Of a DNA stretch of 64,000 bases, positions 1 to 10,083 are shown piece by piece. Made by a program: the position numbers and the translations under genes. Within the stretch, counting starts at the first letter, position 1. Every line of letters starts with the position of its first letter. A model generated the notes under the pieces. The model was not told the origin of the DNA and ran no database searches. It was given only the letters and a program-made list of their open reading frames with translations. Source of the DNA: Blasia pusilla (Eukaryota > Marchantiophyta > Marchantiopsida > Blasiales); NCBI GenBank assembly GCA_050084515.1, contig CM114272.1, forward strand, positions 12,028,001 through 12,092,000, read 5' to 3'.

Positions 1-6
1 GACGAC

Positions 7-1282
7 ATGGGCCATCGGGGCATGCGTCGTTTCTCGGGTGCAGTGGGCACCATCGACTTAGATGATTTTATCCAGGAGTTCAACACATGGTGCGACTTCC
101 AGGAGATACGGACCCTGACACGGTTCAACCCTTTCATGGCATGGAAGGGGTTGTTCCAGCACTTGGAGGGTCCTCCGATGGATGACTACATGGAGTTTCG
201 ATCACTATATTCAGAGAGATCGATGCCACGGAGGATGTATTGGGCTCCAGGGTATGTGTCCACTAGTGGTCGCGAGGCATATGATGGGATTGTGAGAGGA
301 GAGAGACCCACACCATCAGCCCGGAGACTAGATGTAGAGGAGGGCAGTGAGACAGGCAATGTGGCAGAGACCTCTGGTGGTAGAGGGCCACCCAGTTTCA
401 GCCCCACACTGGACTTCTTCCGGCGGTTGGGAAGAGCTACGGGCGTTTGCACTTGGACAAGTGAAGAGTCTCAGGATTTTCAGCGACGATCGGATGAGAG
501 TCTGAGAGAGGCATTCACACGCATGAGGAGGCTGATCATTGCTACGTTTGGAGTGATTGAGGCGCAGTAAGTCCAGTATTGGTACGGGGTTCTGGACCGA
601 GAACTACGGAGGAGAGTCCGAGATGCGGTGCTGATTCACACAGCGAAGCCCACATTGAAGGTGGTCTTTGAGTTGTCTGAGCGTATTGAGCTCAACATGA
701 GTGAGGAGCAGGTAGTGACCGCTGGATTTCTTGAGAGTCGACGGGTCCATGAGCGATGGTGACCCCACAGGTGCCACAATGAGCACCAGTACCACGGGAG
801 GGGCCACTGTGCCTAAAGAGCAGGGCGGGTACCGTGAGCCTATAAGGCAACGACCCGCACCTACATATATTGCCCAGCAGGGACCGATGTGGTCTTGTTG
901 GACGTGTGGAGGGGCCCATAGGCAAAGAGACTGCCCACAGCATGGGAGAGGACCACCAGCGCCTCCGATTGCTCAAGAGCCACAGAGGATGGCCCCACCA
1001 CAGCACCAGTGTGACCATTGCCACATATATGGTCACACTAGGGATAGATGTTTTGACCTTCGCCGAGGGGCACGTCCAGAGGTAGGCCGAGGGCCTGGGG
1101 CGGCCGCCCCTGGAGGAGGTCGGGGAGTTCTTCCTGGACGTGGTGGTAGAGGACCACCACCAGCCAGAGGAGATGGAGCAGGAGCACTAGAGCCGGCACT
1201 TTTCTCACGCATCGATCAGTTGGAGCAGAGGATTGCTGCCATGACGATGATGCGGCTTAGGAAAACGGAGTGCGGCGGCTAG
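7..1282 (+). pseudogene. gag: Element A gag (capsid/nucleocapsid), broken
   Basis: This is the structural Gag region that would package element RNA. The N-terminal part (7-570) carries the conserved FxxEFxTWCD and FMAWKGLFQHLEGPPMDD-type segment also seen in elements B and D. A TAA at 568-570 interrupts it, and the same frame resumes with a retrotransposon-gag-like helical segment to about 760. After a frameshift, 731-1282 carries two nucleocapsid zinc knuckles: CX2CX3HX4C at about 894-940 (one residue shorter than the canonical spacing) and a canonical CX2CX4HX4C at about 1009-1060. A Gly/Arg-rich tail follows. The true start codon lies upstream of the window. Confidence 0.8.
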
Positions 1283-1699
1283 TGTGACTCGGCTTCTACC
1301 TCTTACCCCGACCCGGTGAGGATCTCGCCGATATGGGATTTATGTGTAGTGCAGCCCAGGTTGAGGGTGCGGTGGTGACTCGGGTCTGCGAGAGGCACCG
1401 AGCCATCGAGAGGTGGAGTTGAGATTGACCCACCGAGGGGACCGATGGGCGGCAGCCAGGGTTCCTGATTGTTCACATTTTCGGAGGCACTACACACACC
1501 ATCGATGGTGCCTCGACGACCAGCGGTGCCTATAATTCAGGCACCTACGTCGACGTCACGAGGAGTTGGAGTGACAACTCCTATGCCGGCTCGAGTGGAG
1601 TCAGTGTCGATCATAGTGCTGGAGGTGGCCACTAGAGTGAGTCAGACTCCACTATTTTCCGCCATAGAGTTGGTGAGGTTGGGAGTTGGACCACCGAGG

Positions 1700-2337
1700 T
1701 GTTCGGTTGGTCGCCACGTTGTGTGAGCGTGGAGAGATGGCGCTTCTTGTTGAGGTAGTTGAGGAGGTGGTGGACTTGCCCTCAGAGCCAGTGCTTGGGA
1801 CATTCCCCACTGAGTCATGGCATGCGGCGGCGGCGGCGAAGTTGGTAGATAAGCCAGCTCGACCGGCCATAGAGCGAGCAGTGGTGACACCTGGAGTAGT
1901 GTTACTGGATAACCGAGCTGGAGTATTTCGCTTCAGTATACCACCCGCAACGCGTCCTACTTGATTCGGGAGAGCAACCCTTGATGTTAGGGAAGGCGGC
2001 GTGTTTAGCGTTGGGGTTACGGAAGGCCGACATTGAGCCTTGTCCCTTCCAGATACAGACCTCGATTGGGGGCGTATCACCCACTCAGTATATGACTCGA
2101 CAGGAGATTGTTATCAGAGTCCAGCCAGAGCATGCGACGGATAGTGCTATGGTGCGCACACGTGCGATTACGACACCAGCTGAGTCGTACGATGTGTTGG
2201 TGGGGAGTACAGTGTTATATCCCCTAGGATTCATCCTTGACTTCTGGGAGGACACCGTTGCTTATCAGCCAGGATGGCAGTCAGGTGACGGCCAGATGAA
2301 TCAGTTACCTGTGCAGTTTGCGGGACGAGGTGGTTGA
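1700..2337 (+). pseudogene. Element A retropepsin-like aspartic protease, broken
   Basis: A retropepsin-type protease would mature the Gag-containing polyprotein. The active-site triad D-S-G is encoded at 1963-1971 in the context VLLDSGEQPLMLGK. Downstream, a conserved block ends in ESYDVLVGSTVLYPLGFILDFW, which resembles the C-terminal part of plant gypsy proteases. The frame ends at a TGA at 2335-2337, where element D has CGA, so the stop is a C-to-T change. The 1283-1700 stretch is a poorly conserved linker between nucleocapsid and protease, with several stops in A. Function is inferred from the motif and gene order. Confidence 0.7.
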
Positions 2338-2466
2338 TCACAAGGCGAGTCTGTCACCACGTTGGCAGCTTTCACAGGTAGTGTTAGCTGGCCAGGAGAG
2401 TTGTTGGAGGGGAACGCACATGCTGAGGATGTCCCAGTAGCGGATAGTCCCACGGAGAGATAGACC

Positions 2467-3804
2467 ATGGCGGGTGTCTCTTCCCATGTTGGCGAGGCCT
2501 CTTCACCATTGTGGGGTACGACTCGGGAGCTACAGAGGAGTGCCGATGACCTTGTGAGGCAAGCGTGGAGTCATGTTTTTAACCCACAGCCGCGAGAGTC
2601 ACGTGACGATCGGGTTCTTGGAGTGGAGAAGATGATCCCACTAGATACCACACCTGTTGTGTGGCAGTGCCCACAGGAGGGTGTTAGGGTGTTAGATCTC
2701 TTTAGAGGGATTAGCACCGGATTGGCTGCACTATTGCAGGCGGGCATACGGGTGCATCAGTACCTTTATGTGGAGAGAGATGAGACGCTGGCAAGAGTAT
2801 CATTACGTCACGTGGCGAGATTGGTCCAGAGGTATCCTGAGTTGTTGTCGGTATCTGCAGTAGGGGGATACCAGCATACGCTACCCGCCGACATCTCTTT
2901 GGTGGGGGCGCAGGATCTGGATAGAGTTGGCACCATTCATTTGGTGATTGCTGGATGACCATGTCAGGGTCATTCATCAGCTGGCCGAGGATTTGGATTG
3001 CAGGATCCGAGTTCAGGATTTTTTTGGGAGATGCTGCGAGTATTACGACACTTGCAGGAGAGTCAGATATGTTCTCCAGCGTACATTTTGGAGAACGTGC
3101 CACTGTTGGGAGAGACTCGTGCACATGTGATGACGAGTGTACATCAGGTGAGGTCCAGGTTGGGACCTGCTGTGTTGTTGGATGCAGCGAGAGTTGGGTC
3201 ACGTGCCCATCGTCCACGACTGTGGTGGAAGAACCTGATACCATCAGAGGTACTGAGTCGAGCATACAGTGGAGTCCAGAGAGCACCACATCTCACAGTG
3301 GATGCTATTTTGGGCTCAGGGCGTCGATCTCAGGTGGTGACACGGGATGATAGACCACCATTGGCCATGGCCAATTGGGTGGGGGAGTTGAGGGCAGCCT
3401 TACCTACGTTTGTGAGCTTCCCAGCATCCCATGCCTTTTGTCAGGGATGGCCAGGCATGATTTGGGATGAGGTGATCGGAGCATTGGAGGAGCCTACAGC
3501 AGATGAGCGCGAGCGCGCCATGGGGTTCATCGGTTCTACGACGGTGCCAGGGATGACTGAGGCATCACGGAGACAGGTGTTGGGGCAGGCGATGGACCTC
3601 AACTGTCTCACATGGATAGTCAACCTAGGTATGGCTGAGGAGAGACGGATGCGAGTGTCATCCATGCTGTCACGTCCACGAGTTGGACCATTGCCCTACT
3701 GTGGTCCAGACATGCATTGGCTGGGGGCGAGACGAGGACAGATAGGCACCCATGGACTTCCTGGGACGTCGTTCGAGCAGAGAGTGCGAATAAGGCTAGA
3801 GTAG
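2467..3804 (+). pseudogene. Element A DNMT3-like cytosine-5 DNA methyltransferase domain, one nonsense codon
   Basis: The encoded domain would transfer methyl groups from S-adenosylmethionine to cytosine in DNA. Motifs appear in the right order in one frame: motif I VLDLFRGISTGLAALL at about 2689-2736, motif II YVERD at about 2767, motif IV PCQ with the catalytic Cys at 2962-2964, motif VI ENVPLLG at about 3091, motif VIII AHRPRLWW at about 3208-3231, and a motif IX/X tail with RAMGF and LGQAMDLN before 3620. The AHRxRxxW box and the FFWEMLR and RAMGF segments resemble DNMT3 more than CMT or MET1. A TGA at 2956-2958 replaces the Trp codon next to PCQ, where B and D keep TGG. It sits between protease and RT in the element's frame, so this is not a host gene. 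A small indel before 3804 causes the terminal stop; D continues to the UAG. Confidence 0.87.
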
Positions 3805-3885
3805 CACATGTTCATTTTTGGATGTGGAGCATGGTGTAGGAGGTCAGAGTGGAGTGGCTGTTGCAGAGGTGGCTAGGGTGCTACA

Positions 3886-3894
3886 TAGCAACCA
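3886..3894 (+). promoter_or_regulatory. In-frame UAG with CARYYA readthrough context between methyltransferase and RT
   Basis: TAG at 3886-3888 is followed by CAA CCA. It lies 15 codons upstream of, and in frame with, the ATG at 3931 that opens the RT region. The same TAG-CAA-CCA at the same 15-codon distance is found in D (40612-40610, minus) and C3 (36847-36845, minus). UAG followed by CARYYA is the known tobamovirus-type context for ribosomal readthrough. Its use here is inferred from conservation and position. Confidence 0.6.
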
Positions 3895-5400
3895 AAGCTG
3901 GAGGTTGCGTCCTCTCCGAGTGAGGTCACGATGGAGACTTGGGAGCCTGTGATAGGTCTCAAGTTGATAGGAGGAGAGCGACGGCGAGTTCATAGGTTTC
4001 TGAGAGGGCATGTCAGTTGTTTTGCCTTCAGTATGAGAGACTTGGGTACCCTCAAGGGTCCTGGGATACGGATTGACTTGGCTAGTGATACGCCGATCTT
4101 TCGTCGACCCTACAGGTATTCTGATATGGAGCGAGCCTTGATTCAGAGCAGGAGTCAGGACTTGTTGGAGGCAGGACTTGTGGAGTTATCACATGGGGAG
4201 TATGCATCCGCCAGTCATCATGCGAAGAAGGATATGTATGGCAATTGGGCGGATAGGCGGATGTGTGGAGATTACCGTCCTATCAACCGCCATGCACGAG
4301 GTCAGATCGATATGCCATGCCTACTCCTGAGGAGATCTTTGATGCGGTAGGGCATGCAAAGATCTTCAGTACTTTAGATCTCCGTGGTGGCTATCATCAG
4401 CTTCCTATCAGGTTGGAGGACAGGGAGAAGAAAACATTCTGGGGGATAGATCGGTTTGGGAGAGATTGCTTGTATCAGTGGCGGTTCTTACCATTTGGGT
4501 GGAAGAACGGGCCTGCAGAGTTTCAGAGAGTGATGGATACGATTCTGGCTGGCTTGGATTTTGTACAATGTTACATAGATGATATTCTTATCTTCAGTTC
4601 CACGGTTGAGGAGCATGACCGACACTTGGAGGAGGTGTTTCGGCGATTGCAGTTACATGGACTGAAGTTACATCCAGGCAAGTGCAGATTCTTTCAGGAG
4701 CAGACTAAGTACTTGGGACACACCATATACCCGAGTGGGTTAGGCGTTCAGCAGACGAAGGTAGAGGCTATTGCACAGATTCCACGCCCTATAGATGTGA
4801 GTCGAGTCCGAGCATTTCTTGGACTGGCGAACTTCTATCGACGGTATGTCAAGGGTTTTAGAGCGATCGCAAAGTATTTGACCTTGTTGACGAGACATGA
4901 TCAGGTTTGGTTGTGGGGAGATGATCAGGAGCAAGCATTTCAGGAGCTCAAGGGCAGGTTGACATCCTCATCCATTTTACAGAGACCGGTTAGGGGTCAC
5001 CCATTCCAGTTACATACGGATTGGAGCATGTTGGGTCTAGGAGCAGTGCTTACTCAGAGGGATGACGAGGAGAGGGAGTTCGTTATGGCTTACGCGAGCC
5101 GATCGAACAACATTGCAAAGGCAAAGTACAGCTCCTACGAGGGAGAGTGCTTGGCTGCAGTGTGGGCCGTCGCATATTTTAGGTGCTATTTATTCGGCAA
5201 CCCTTTCACACTTATCACTGATCAACAGCCGTTGAGGTGGTTGATGGAGTCCGACAAGCTTACGGGCAAGCTTGCCAGGTGGGCTCTATTACTATAGGAG
5301 TATGAGTTTGAGGTGGTTCATAGGCCAGGTCGGCTGAACCAGGATGCGGATGGGTTGAGTCGTAACCCATGTTCGAGTCAGAGAGACGACACAGGAGCTC
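3895..5400 (+). pseudogene. pol: Element A reverse transcriptase and RNase H, broken
   Basis: This region would copy element RNA into cDNA. The RT N-terminal part starts in the frame of the UAG (METWEPVIG at 3931), with the conserved LVELSHGEYASA and RMCGDYRPINR blocks. A frameshift near 4290 moves reading to frame 3, where LDLRGGYHQLPI, the catalytic YIDD at 4572-4583, HPGKCRFF and the thumb region follow. RNase H starts at about 5008 (FQLHTDWSMLGLGAVL), with the Glu of SYEGECLA and the Asp of DADGLSRN. A TAG at 5295-5297 breaks it where element D has CAG. The RT/RNase H order and YIDD box identify it as Ty3/gypsy. Confidence 0.9.
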
Positions 5401-6452
5401 GATGGCATAGAGAGAGTGATGAGGAGATGGTGCCCGGTTGGCATGCATCTGCCTATCTTTGTTGGTTGACTATGGCAGCTCATCCACAAGTGATGACTCC
5501 AGTGGTGGGGTTGGATGATAAGTCTTTGGATCCGGAGGTTAGTGAGGAGGCGACAGGTGGTCGTGATATCCATGACGACGTGGAGGTTGTGGAGTTCTTG
5601 CGCACTGGCGTCATTGCGAGTACAGTGAGTGCTAGGGAGCGGGATCGGATCCTACAGAGAGCCAAGAGGTTCAGGTGGGAGGGGACTCACATTTTGCGGA
5701 TATGGGGAGATGGTAGGATACGAGTGGTACCTCATCCTTCCCAGCGAGCACGTGTAGTGCGACATGTCCATGAGGAGTTGGGACATTTCGGAGTAAAGCG
5801 TACTTACAGCTTACTCCAGGTTCAGTATTGGTGGCGCGGCATGCATACTGGGGTACAACAATTTGTGGCCAGATGTATGGTATGTGACAGAGTGCGAGCA
5901 TCCTTCAATGCTCCCACTCCGCAGTTACATCCTTTGCCGATTATGGGTTTAGGTTATCGGTGGAGTTTAGACTTTGCGGGACCTTTGCAATTGACAGGGC
6001 GTCATCATAGGTATGTGTTGGTCATGGTGGAGCATTTCTCCAAGTGGATAGAGTTGGTGGCACTACCAGACAAGGCGAGCGAGGGAAGAGCTTATGCGTT
6101 TCTAGATCGTGTGCTTAGTCACTTTAGTGCACCGGCGGAGGTGTTGACTGACCAGGGTACGGAGTTCAGGGGAGAGTTTCAGGCCTTGTGTGATCAGGCG
6201 CTAATAGATCACCTCACCACGTCCAGAGATCATCTTGAGGCGGATGGGTTGGCGGAGAGAGTGGTACAGACGGTGAAGAGAGGATTGCGCAAGTATGGCT
6301 TGCAGCGGGGACAGTTGAGGGAGTGGGACCTACAGTTGCCATGGTTGGCTATGGGTTATCGCTTTAGTCGGCACCCATCCTTGGCGTCATTTTTCACCGT
6401 ACTTTTTGCTCTTTGGGAGAGAGCCATATTCACCTGGAGCGATCCGACGTGA
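5400..6452 (+). pseudogene. Element A integrase (zinc-binding and DDE core), frameshifted at 3' end
   Basis: Integrase would insert the cDNA. The N-terminal HHCC zinc site is visible at about 5767-5890 (HEELGHFG, then CMVC). The RNase-H-fold catalytic core follows: first Asp in SLDFAGPL at about 5965, second Asp in LTDQGTEF at about 6145, and the Glu in EADGLAERVVQTVK at about 6237. The frame is lost near 6400, and its continuation with the conserved MAEVLDLDDLDVW block is read from 6406 in another frame. It continues the RNase H frame after the 5295 stop, as in other gypsy polyproteins. Confidence 0.88.
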
Positions 6453-7011
6453 CATGGCGGAGGTGTTAGATCTTGATGATCTAGATGTGTGGGTACAAGC
6501 ATGTTCTCAGAGGGCAGAAGTTTTTTGTAGAGTTATGCCTATGGCCTTTGAGAACTTAGCTATTGCCCAGCATAGAGACACATTGAGGTACGTGACCATT
6601 CGTGGAGGAGGTTATCGTCCAGGGATTAGGAAGTTTCATCCTGGAGATTACGTGTATTTACAGCAGGCGGCACCCACGACGCTAGATGGCACTGCGCAGG
6701 CGCCGCGATCCCACGTGTGCGCGAGGTATTACCGGATCGGAGTCCTCATGTTGGAGGGGACGGATGGTATGGTTTGGAAGGATCATGTGCGCAATTGTGC
6801 GCCATGTCATCTTCCGAACGTAGATGGGACGGTGGATCTGAGCTTGGCAGTGGTACCTGCAGGCTTGAGGTGTATGTTGTGCGGATTTGCGAGGGGTGCA
6901 GCCACCATGTTGGTATGTGATGGTTGTTCTCGAGGGTGGCATATGTCATGTCTGACCCCCCCTCTTGATGTGGTTCCCACGGGACGATGGATGTGTCCGA
7001 GATGTGTATAG
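6453..7011 (+). pseudogene. Element A integrase C-terminal domain with PHD finger
   Basis: This is the end of the polyprotein after the integrase core. It has a FHPGDYVYLQQA block, like the small beta-barrel domain usual after gypsy integrases, then a DGMVWKDHVRNCAPCHLPN segment. A C4HC3 zinc finger ends it at about 6868-7008: C-x2-C-x11-C-x2-C-x4-H-x2-C-x14-C-x2-C, with the typical Trp two residues before the seventh Cys (GRWMC). That pattern is a PHD finger, a domain that usually binds histone H3 tails. It takes the place of the chromodomain of chromoviruses and could steer integration. Targeting is inferred; the zinc ligands are seen directly and are complete. Confidence 0.85.
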
Positions 7012-7076
7012 GGTAATAGGTCATGTTAGAGAGATGTGATATTTTCTATCTTGAGTTGGGGGGATCTAATTGCTAG

Positions 7077-7515
7077 CTAGGGGGGCGGTTGTGTGATCTC
7101 CATGTATATGTATGAGTTGATTTTTGTACATGTGTGGATCGACCCGTGTGTGGGGAAGATCGGTGTTGTGTGGTGTAGATATGACGAGCGATGTATGTTG
7201 TGTAGCGATATGTATGCGCACGACAACTGTCACATATGAGTAGCCGATAGGCCGAGATCTATCGTGGATAGGGCGTAGGAGCCAGCAGACTATCTTGAGT
7301 GGAACTTTGTCCCACAGTGTCGGATGAGGTTGAGGATAGGTCCATTGTGTCAAGAACGTCGTTTCTGTCAACTTTCATGTTGAGGTCTTTTACAGCCAGA
7401 TGACTTGTTGACCAGGTCACCCGCCCTTGGTAACTTGTGCGCGCAGGTTACCAAGGGGAGGGCTATTTTTAGGGGAAGAGCCTTTTGGCTCTTCCCAACC
7501 CTATATAAGAGAGGA
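7077..7515 (+). repeat. Element A polypurine tract and right terminal repeats (B1, then partial A2)
   Basis: A polypurine tract (ctaggggggcgg, 7077-7088) primes plus-strand synthesis in LTR elements. It is followed by segment B1 (7089-7225), which ends CGACA, then two extra bases AC, then repeat A2, which starts TGTCACAT at 7228. A TATA-like ctatataag lies at 7501-7509. The A2 repeat is homologous to the D 5' repeat up to about 7515 and then diverges. No second B segment follows, so the true right end is missing. Confidence 0.7.
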
Positions 7516-9600
7516 TTGGTGCATTCCTCATCCCTAGTAGTAGATGAGGCTTCCAAAGCTCCCTTAGGATGGAATCTTCTCTAGCCAAAGTTTGTCATGA
7601 TAACTTATGTTTGATTTGTCTCTACTAACCCATGTGTATAATAGTATATGCCTTGATTAGGCTAGCCTACATCTTGAAAAGGGAGGATGTATAATCTTTA
7701 GATAATTAATTATCTCCACCCCCAAATGGATGATGAGCTCTTTGATTGTTCTACCTTTAACAGCAAATCCAAAATTATGTAAGGTATCATTTCTTGTTGT
7801 TGTGCACTCCACTCCCCCACTACCTTACTTACTGTCACCATACTAGCTATCTAAGTTCTACTACTATAAGTTTCTTTGAGAAGTATTGGATATGCCTAAT
7901 TTAATAATCATAATGGAACAAAATTGAAAAGGAATCGAAAGATTAAGAAGAGTTTTGAAAATATTACATGGATTAAAAATAAAGGGAATTTTGGATAAAC
8001 ATTCTATGATCCCTCATCAAGAAAGTCTTAACAGAAAAGCCCCATGTGCTCTCTTTCAATAAATAGAAAATCTTTGACATGCTTTATTGAAAAACCCCAT
8101 AAAATTCTTCATTCAAAAAATCAAAGAGAACATAAAAATGTCAAATAATTTTATCTACATTATTATGAGGGAAGGGAGTTGGATGGAAGAAGCCTATGTT
8201 GGACCAAAAAAATCATACTATCATTGTTGAACACCACTTTGATATGTCCATACGAGGATACCTAACAAGTGTCTTGTGGCTTCTATAATCCAACACAAAA
8301 TTTCTTATAAGGTCTTAAAACTTGATACTCTTTTGACATATGAGAAAAATTGGGTACTTGTCTCTAACTAGAACGTGCTTGAGGATAACTAGAAATTTGG
8401 CCCATATGAAAGATTGGGTTTGAGTGATAGTACCAAGGACGGATTGTGAAACTAGGTGTTGATCGCATGATCCCTAAATGCCGTGTCATCTACTAGAACA
8501 TCCATTTGTGAATGCATGTAGCTTGGTTTAGACACAACATAATTATTATTCCTTTCAAGTTTTTGAATTTTTTATTCCCCTATGAGCGATGATTTTAGGA
8601 CTAAAGTAACAAATCTCACAATAGGAACATGGGATACATGTACGAGGAGGGGAACTAGGGGAGAGACGAGAGTAACATGAAAACTTGATCTATGGTTCTT
8701 GGTGAAATATATAAATTTTCCTGCCACCTTTGAGTTGTCACATTAATTTTATTCTTTGAAGGCCTTGAGGGTATATATTTTTTAATTAAGAAAATATTGG
8801 CATCTCCTTTTTAGCACGTTATTAGGCCAAATGAAACGTTGTCCTTACAAGCACGCCACATAGCTAGTAGATTTGGATGCCACTCTTAGACTAGTATTCA
8901 ATTATTTTGGATCTTTTTTATTGTACTCTTATAGCTTAAGGGGGATTTTCCTCGTAGCGTGTTTGCCTCGCGCCTATTCATCCGTAAGTTTGCCTAACCC
9001 AAGGGTTAGGGCAGACGGCCCAGCGTACATGTTTTTCCTAGACACAACTCAAAGGCAAAGGTGGACGAGCGAGGGAGAAAAGAGGCAAGGCACATTGGAG
9101 AGCACGGGAGAAGAGCGAGCTGAAGATATTATTGACATCAAGGTAGTAGCGGAAGGAGCGAGCTTGAGGCAGCAACCGAACAAGCGAGCTTGACGCAACA
9201 ACCAGACAAGCGAGCTTGGGCTCGAGAGATGAGAGTAGTGATGGGTGAAGGCCACAAAAAAAGGCCCACAATAAGGTCTGATGTAGCAATATGGATCTCA
9301 AGCTTAAGACCGAGGCAAGGGGGATAACCAAGCTAGAGAGGGAGAGGTTGAGATAGTCTAGGGAGATAGCGGGAAGGCGATGTGGGGTGGAGAGTGAGGA
9401 TTTAGGTTAAGCAAGCTCCAGAGAGGGACGAGGGAGCTCTAAGAGGTGGAGGGATGGACGAGTTGGCCTAGACAAGGCATGGTAGTGGATGGGTAACACA
9501 ACCTTCTTGCTGCCTTGGATTATTAATAGCAAGGAGGGAGAAATCAGGAGGTGGGAAGGAGGGAAAAGCTAGGTGAGGAGATTAAGATTGAGATCAACAA
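7516..9600. other. Intergenic AT-rich DNA, no gene recognised
   Basis: No reading frame here shows a recognisable domain or copy elsewhere in the window. The only structure I see is a short imperfect tandem repeat of a roughly 28-bp unit (gcgagcttg...caacaagc) at about 9157-9220. A GA-rich tract runs from about 9050 to 9600. Confidence 0.5.
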
Positions 9601-9623
9601 GGGTAGGTTTAGGTTGAATCTCA

Positions 9624-10083
9624 AGAAATCTTGCTAGAGTGCGGCTGACCCTTCTTTGAAAATAAGGGTTAATACATATTTGGCGTGTTATAAATTATGA
9701 AAATTTATCTTCCTATCTACTTTATGATATTTGGTCTTACTGTTATGATGTGTTTAGAGCAAATACAAGGACTTTTTTGGAATGACCAGTGGGAGCTTCA
9801 AAACTCTCTTGATCCTTCCATTGTAAGCTCCCATATTGTGGACACTTGCAACAATTTTGGTGGGCCAGGAAAGAGAATTTGCACACTGGATGTCAACTTC
9901 ATCCCATGGTTGATCCCCCCCATGAGATAAGGCTTGAAGAAGAGGATTGGGGATGGGGGCCAAAAACATTTGCTATGTCAACAGCAGAGAAGATCTCCCA
10001 AAGAAGGGTCAGCCGTACTCTAGCAAGATTTCTGTAGGGAGATCTCTACACATAGGGAGATCTTCTCTACTGTTGACATAGCA
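9624..10083. repeat. Nested inverted repeats, possibly a small foldback element
   Basis: A 35-nt arm at 9624-9658 is inverted at 9999-10033 with one or two mismatches. A second pair of 29-nt arms lies at 9971-9999 and 10055-10083 with one mismatch and encloses the right arm of the first pair. The interior codes for nothing recognisable. This could be a MITE or foldback transposon, or the trace of a template-switch rearrangement. I see no clear target duplication. Confidence 0.6.

Larger units (their letters stand above)
1..7515 (+). mobile_element. Ty3/gypsy element A with methyltransferase and PHD finger, 5' end outside window
   Basis: The stretch reads gag, protease, cytosine methyltransferase, UAG, reverse transcriptase, RNase H, integrase and PHD finger, then a polypurine tract and terminal repeats. 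Comparison with element D, whose gag starts about 50 codons earlier, shows that the 5' repeat, leader and gag N-terminus lie before the window. The gag, protease, methyltransferase and RT start share reading frame 1, with scattered lesions: stops at 2335-2337, 2956-2958 and 5295-5297 and frameshifts near 4290 and 6410. It is therefore a decayed copy. Its right repeat matches D only to about 7515 and then diverges, so the right end is also lost or rearranged. It belongs to the same family as D. Confidence 0.9.

Noticed and set aside
2467-3804. A cellular DNMT3, DRM or CMT gene lying by chance beside a transposon
   Set aside because: The domain is in frame with protease upstream and the RT start downstream, and recurs at the same place in B, C1 and D. 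No chromodomain, PWWP, ADD or UBA region accompanies it.
8873-9331. Open frames on both strands near 9000-9300
   Set aside because: They cross a short tandem repeat, overlap antisense to each other and show no recognisable motif.
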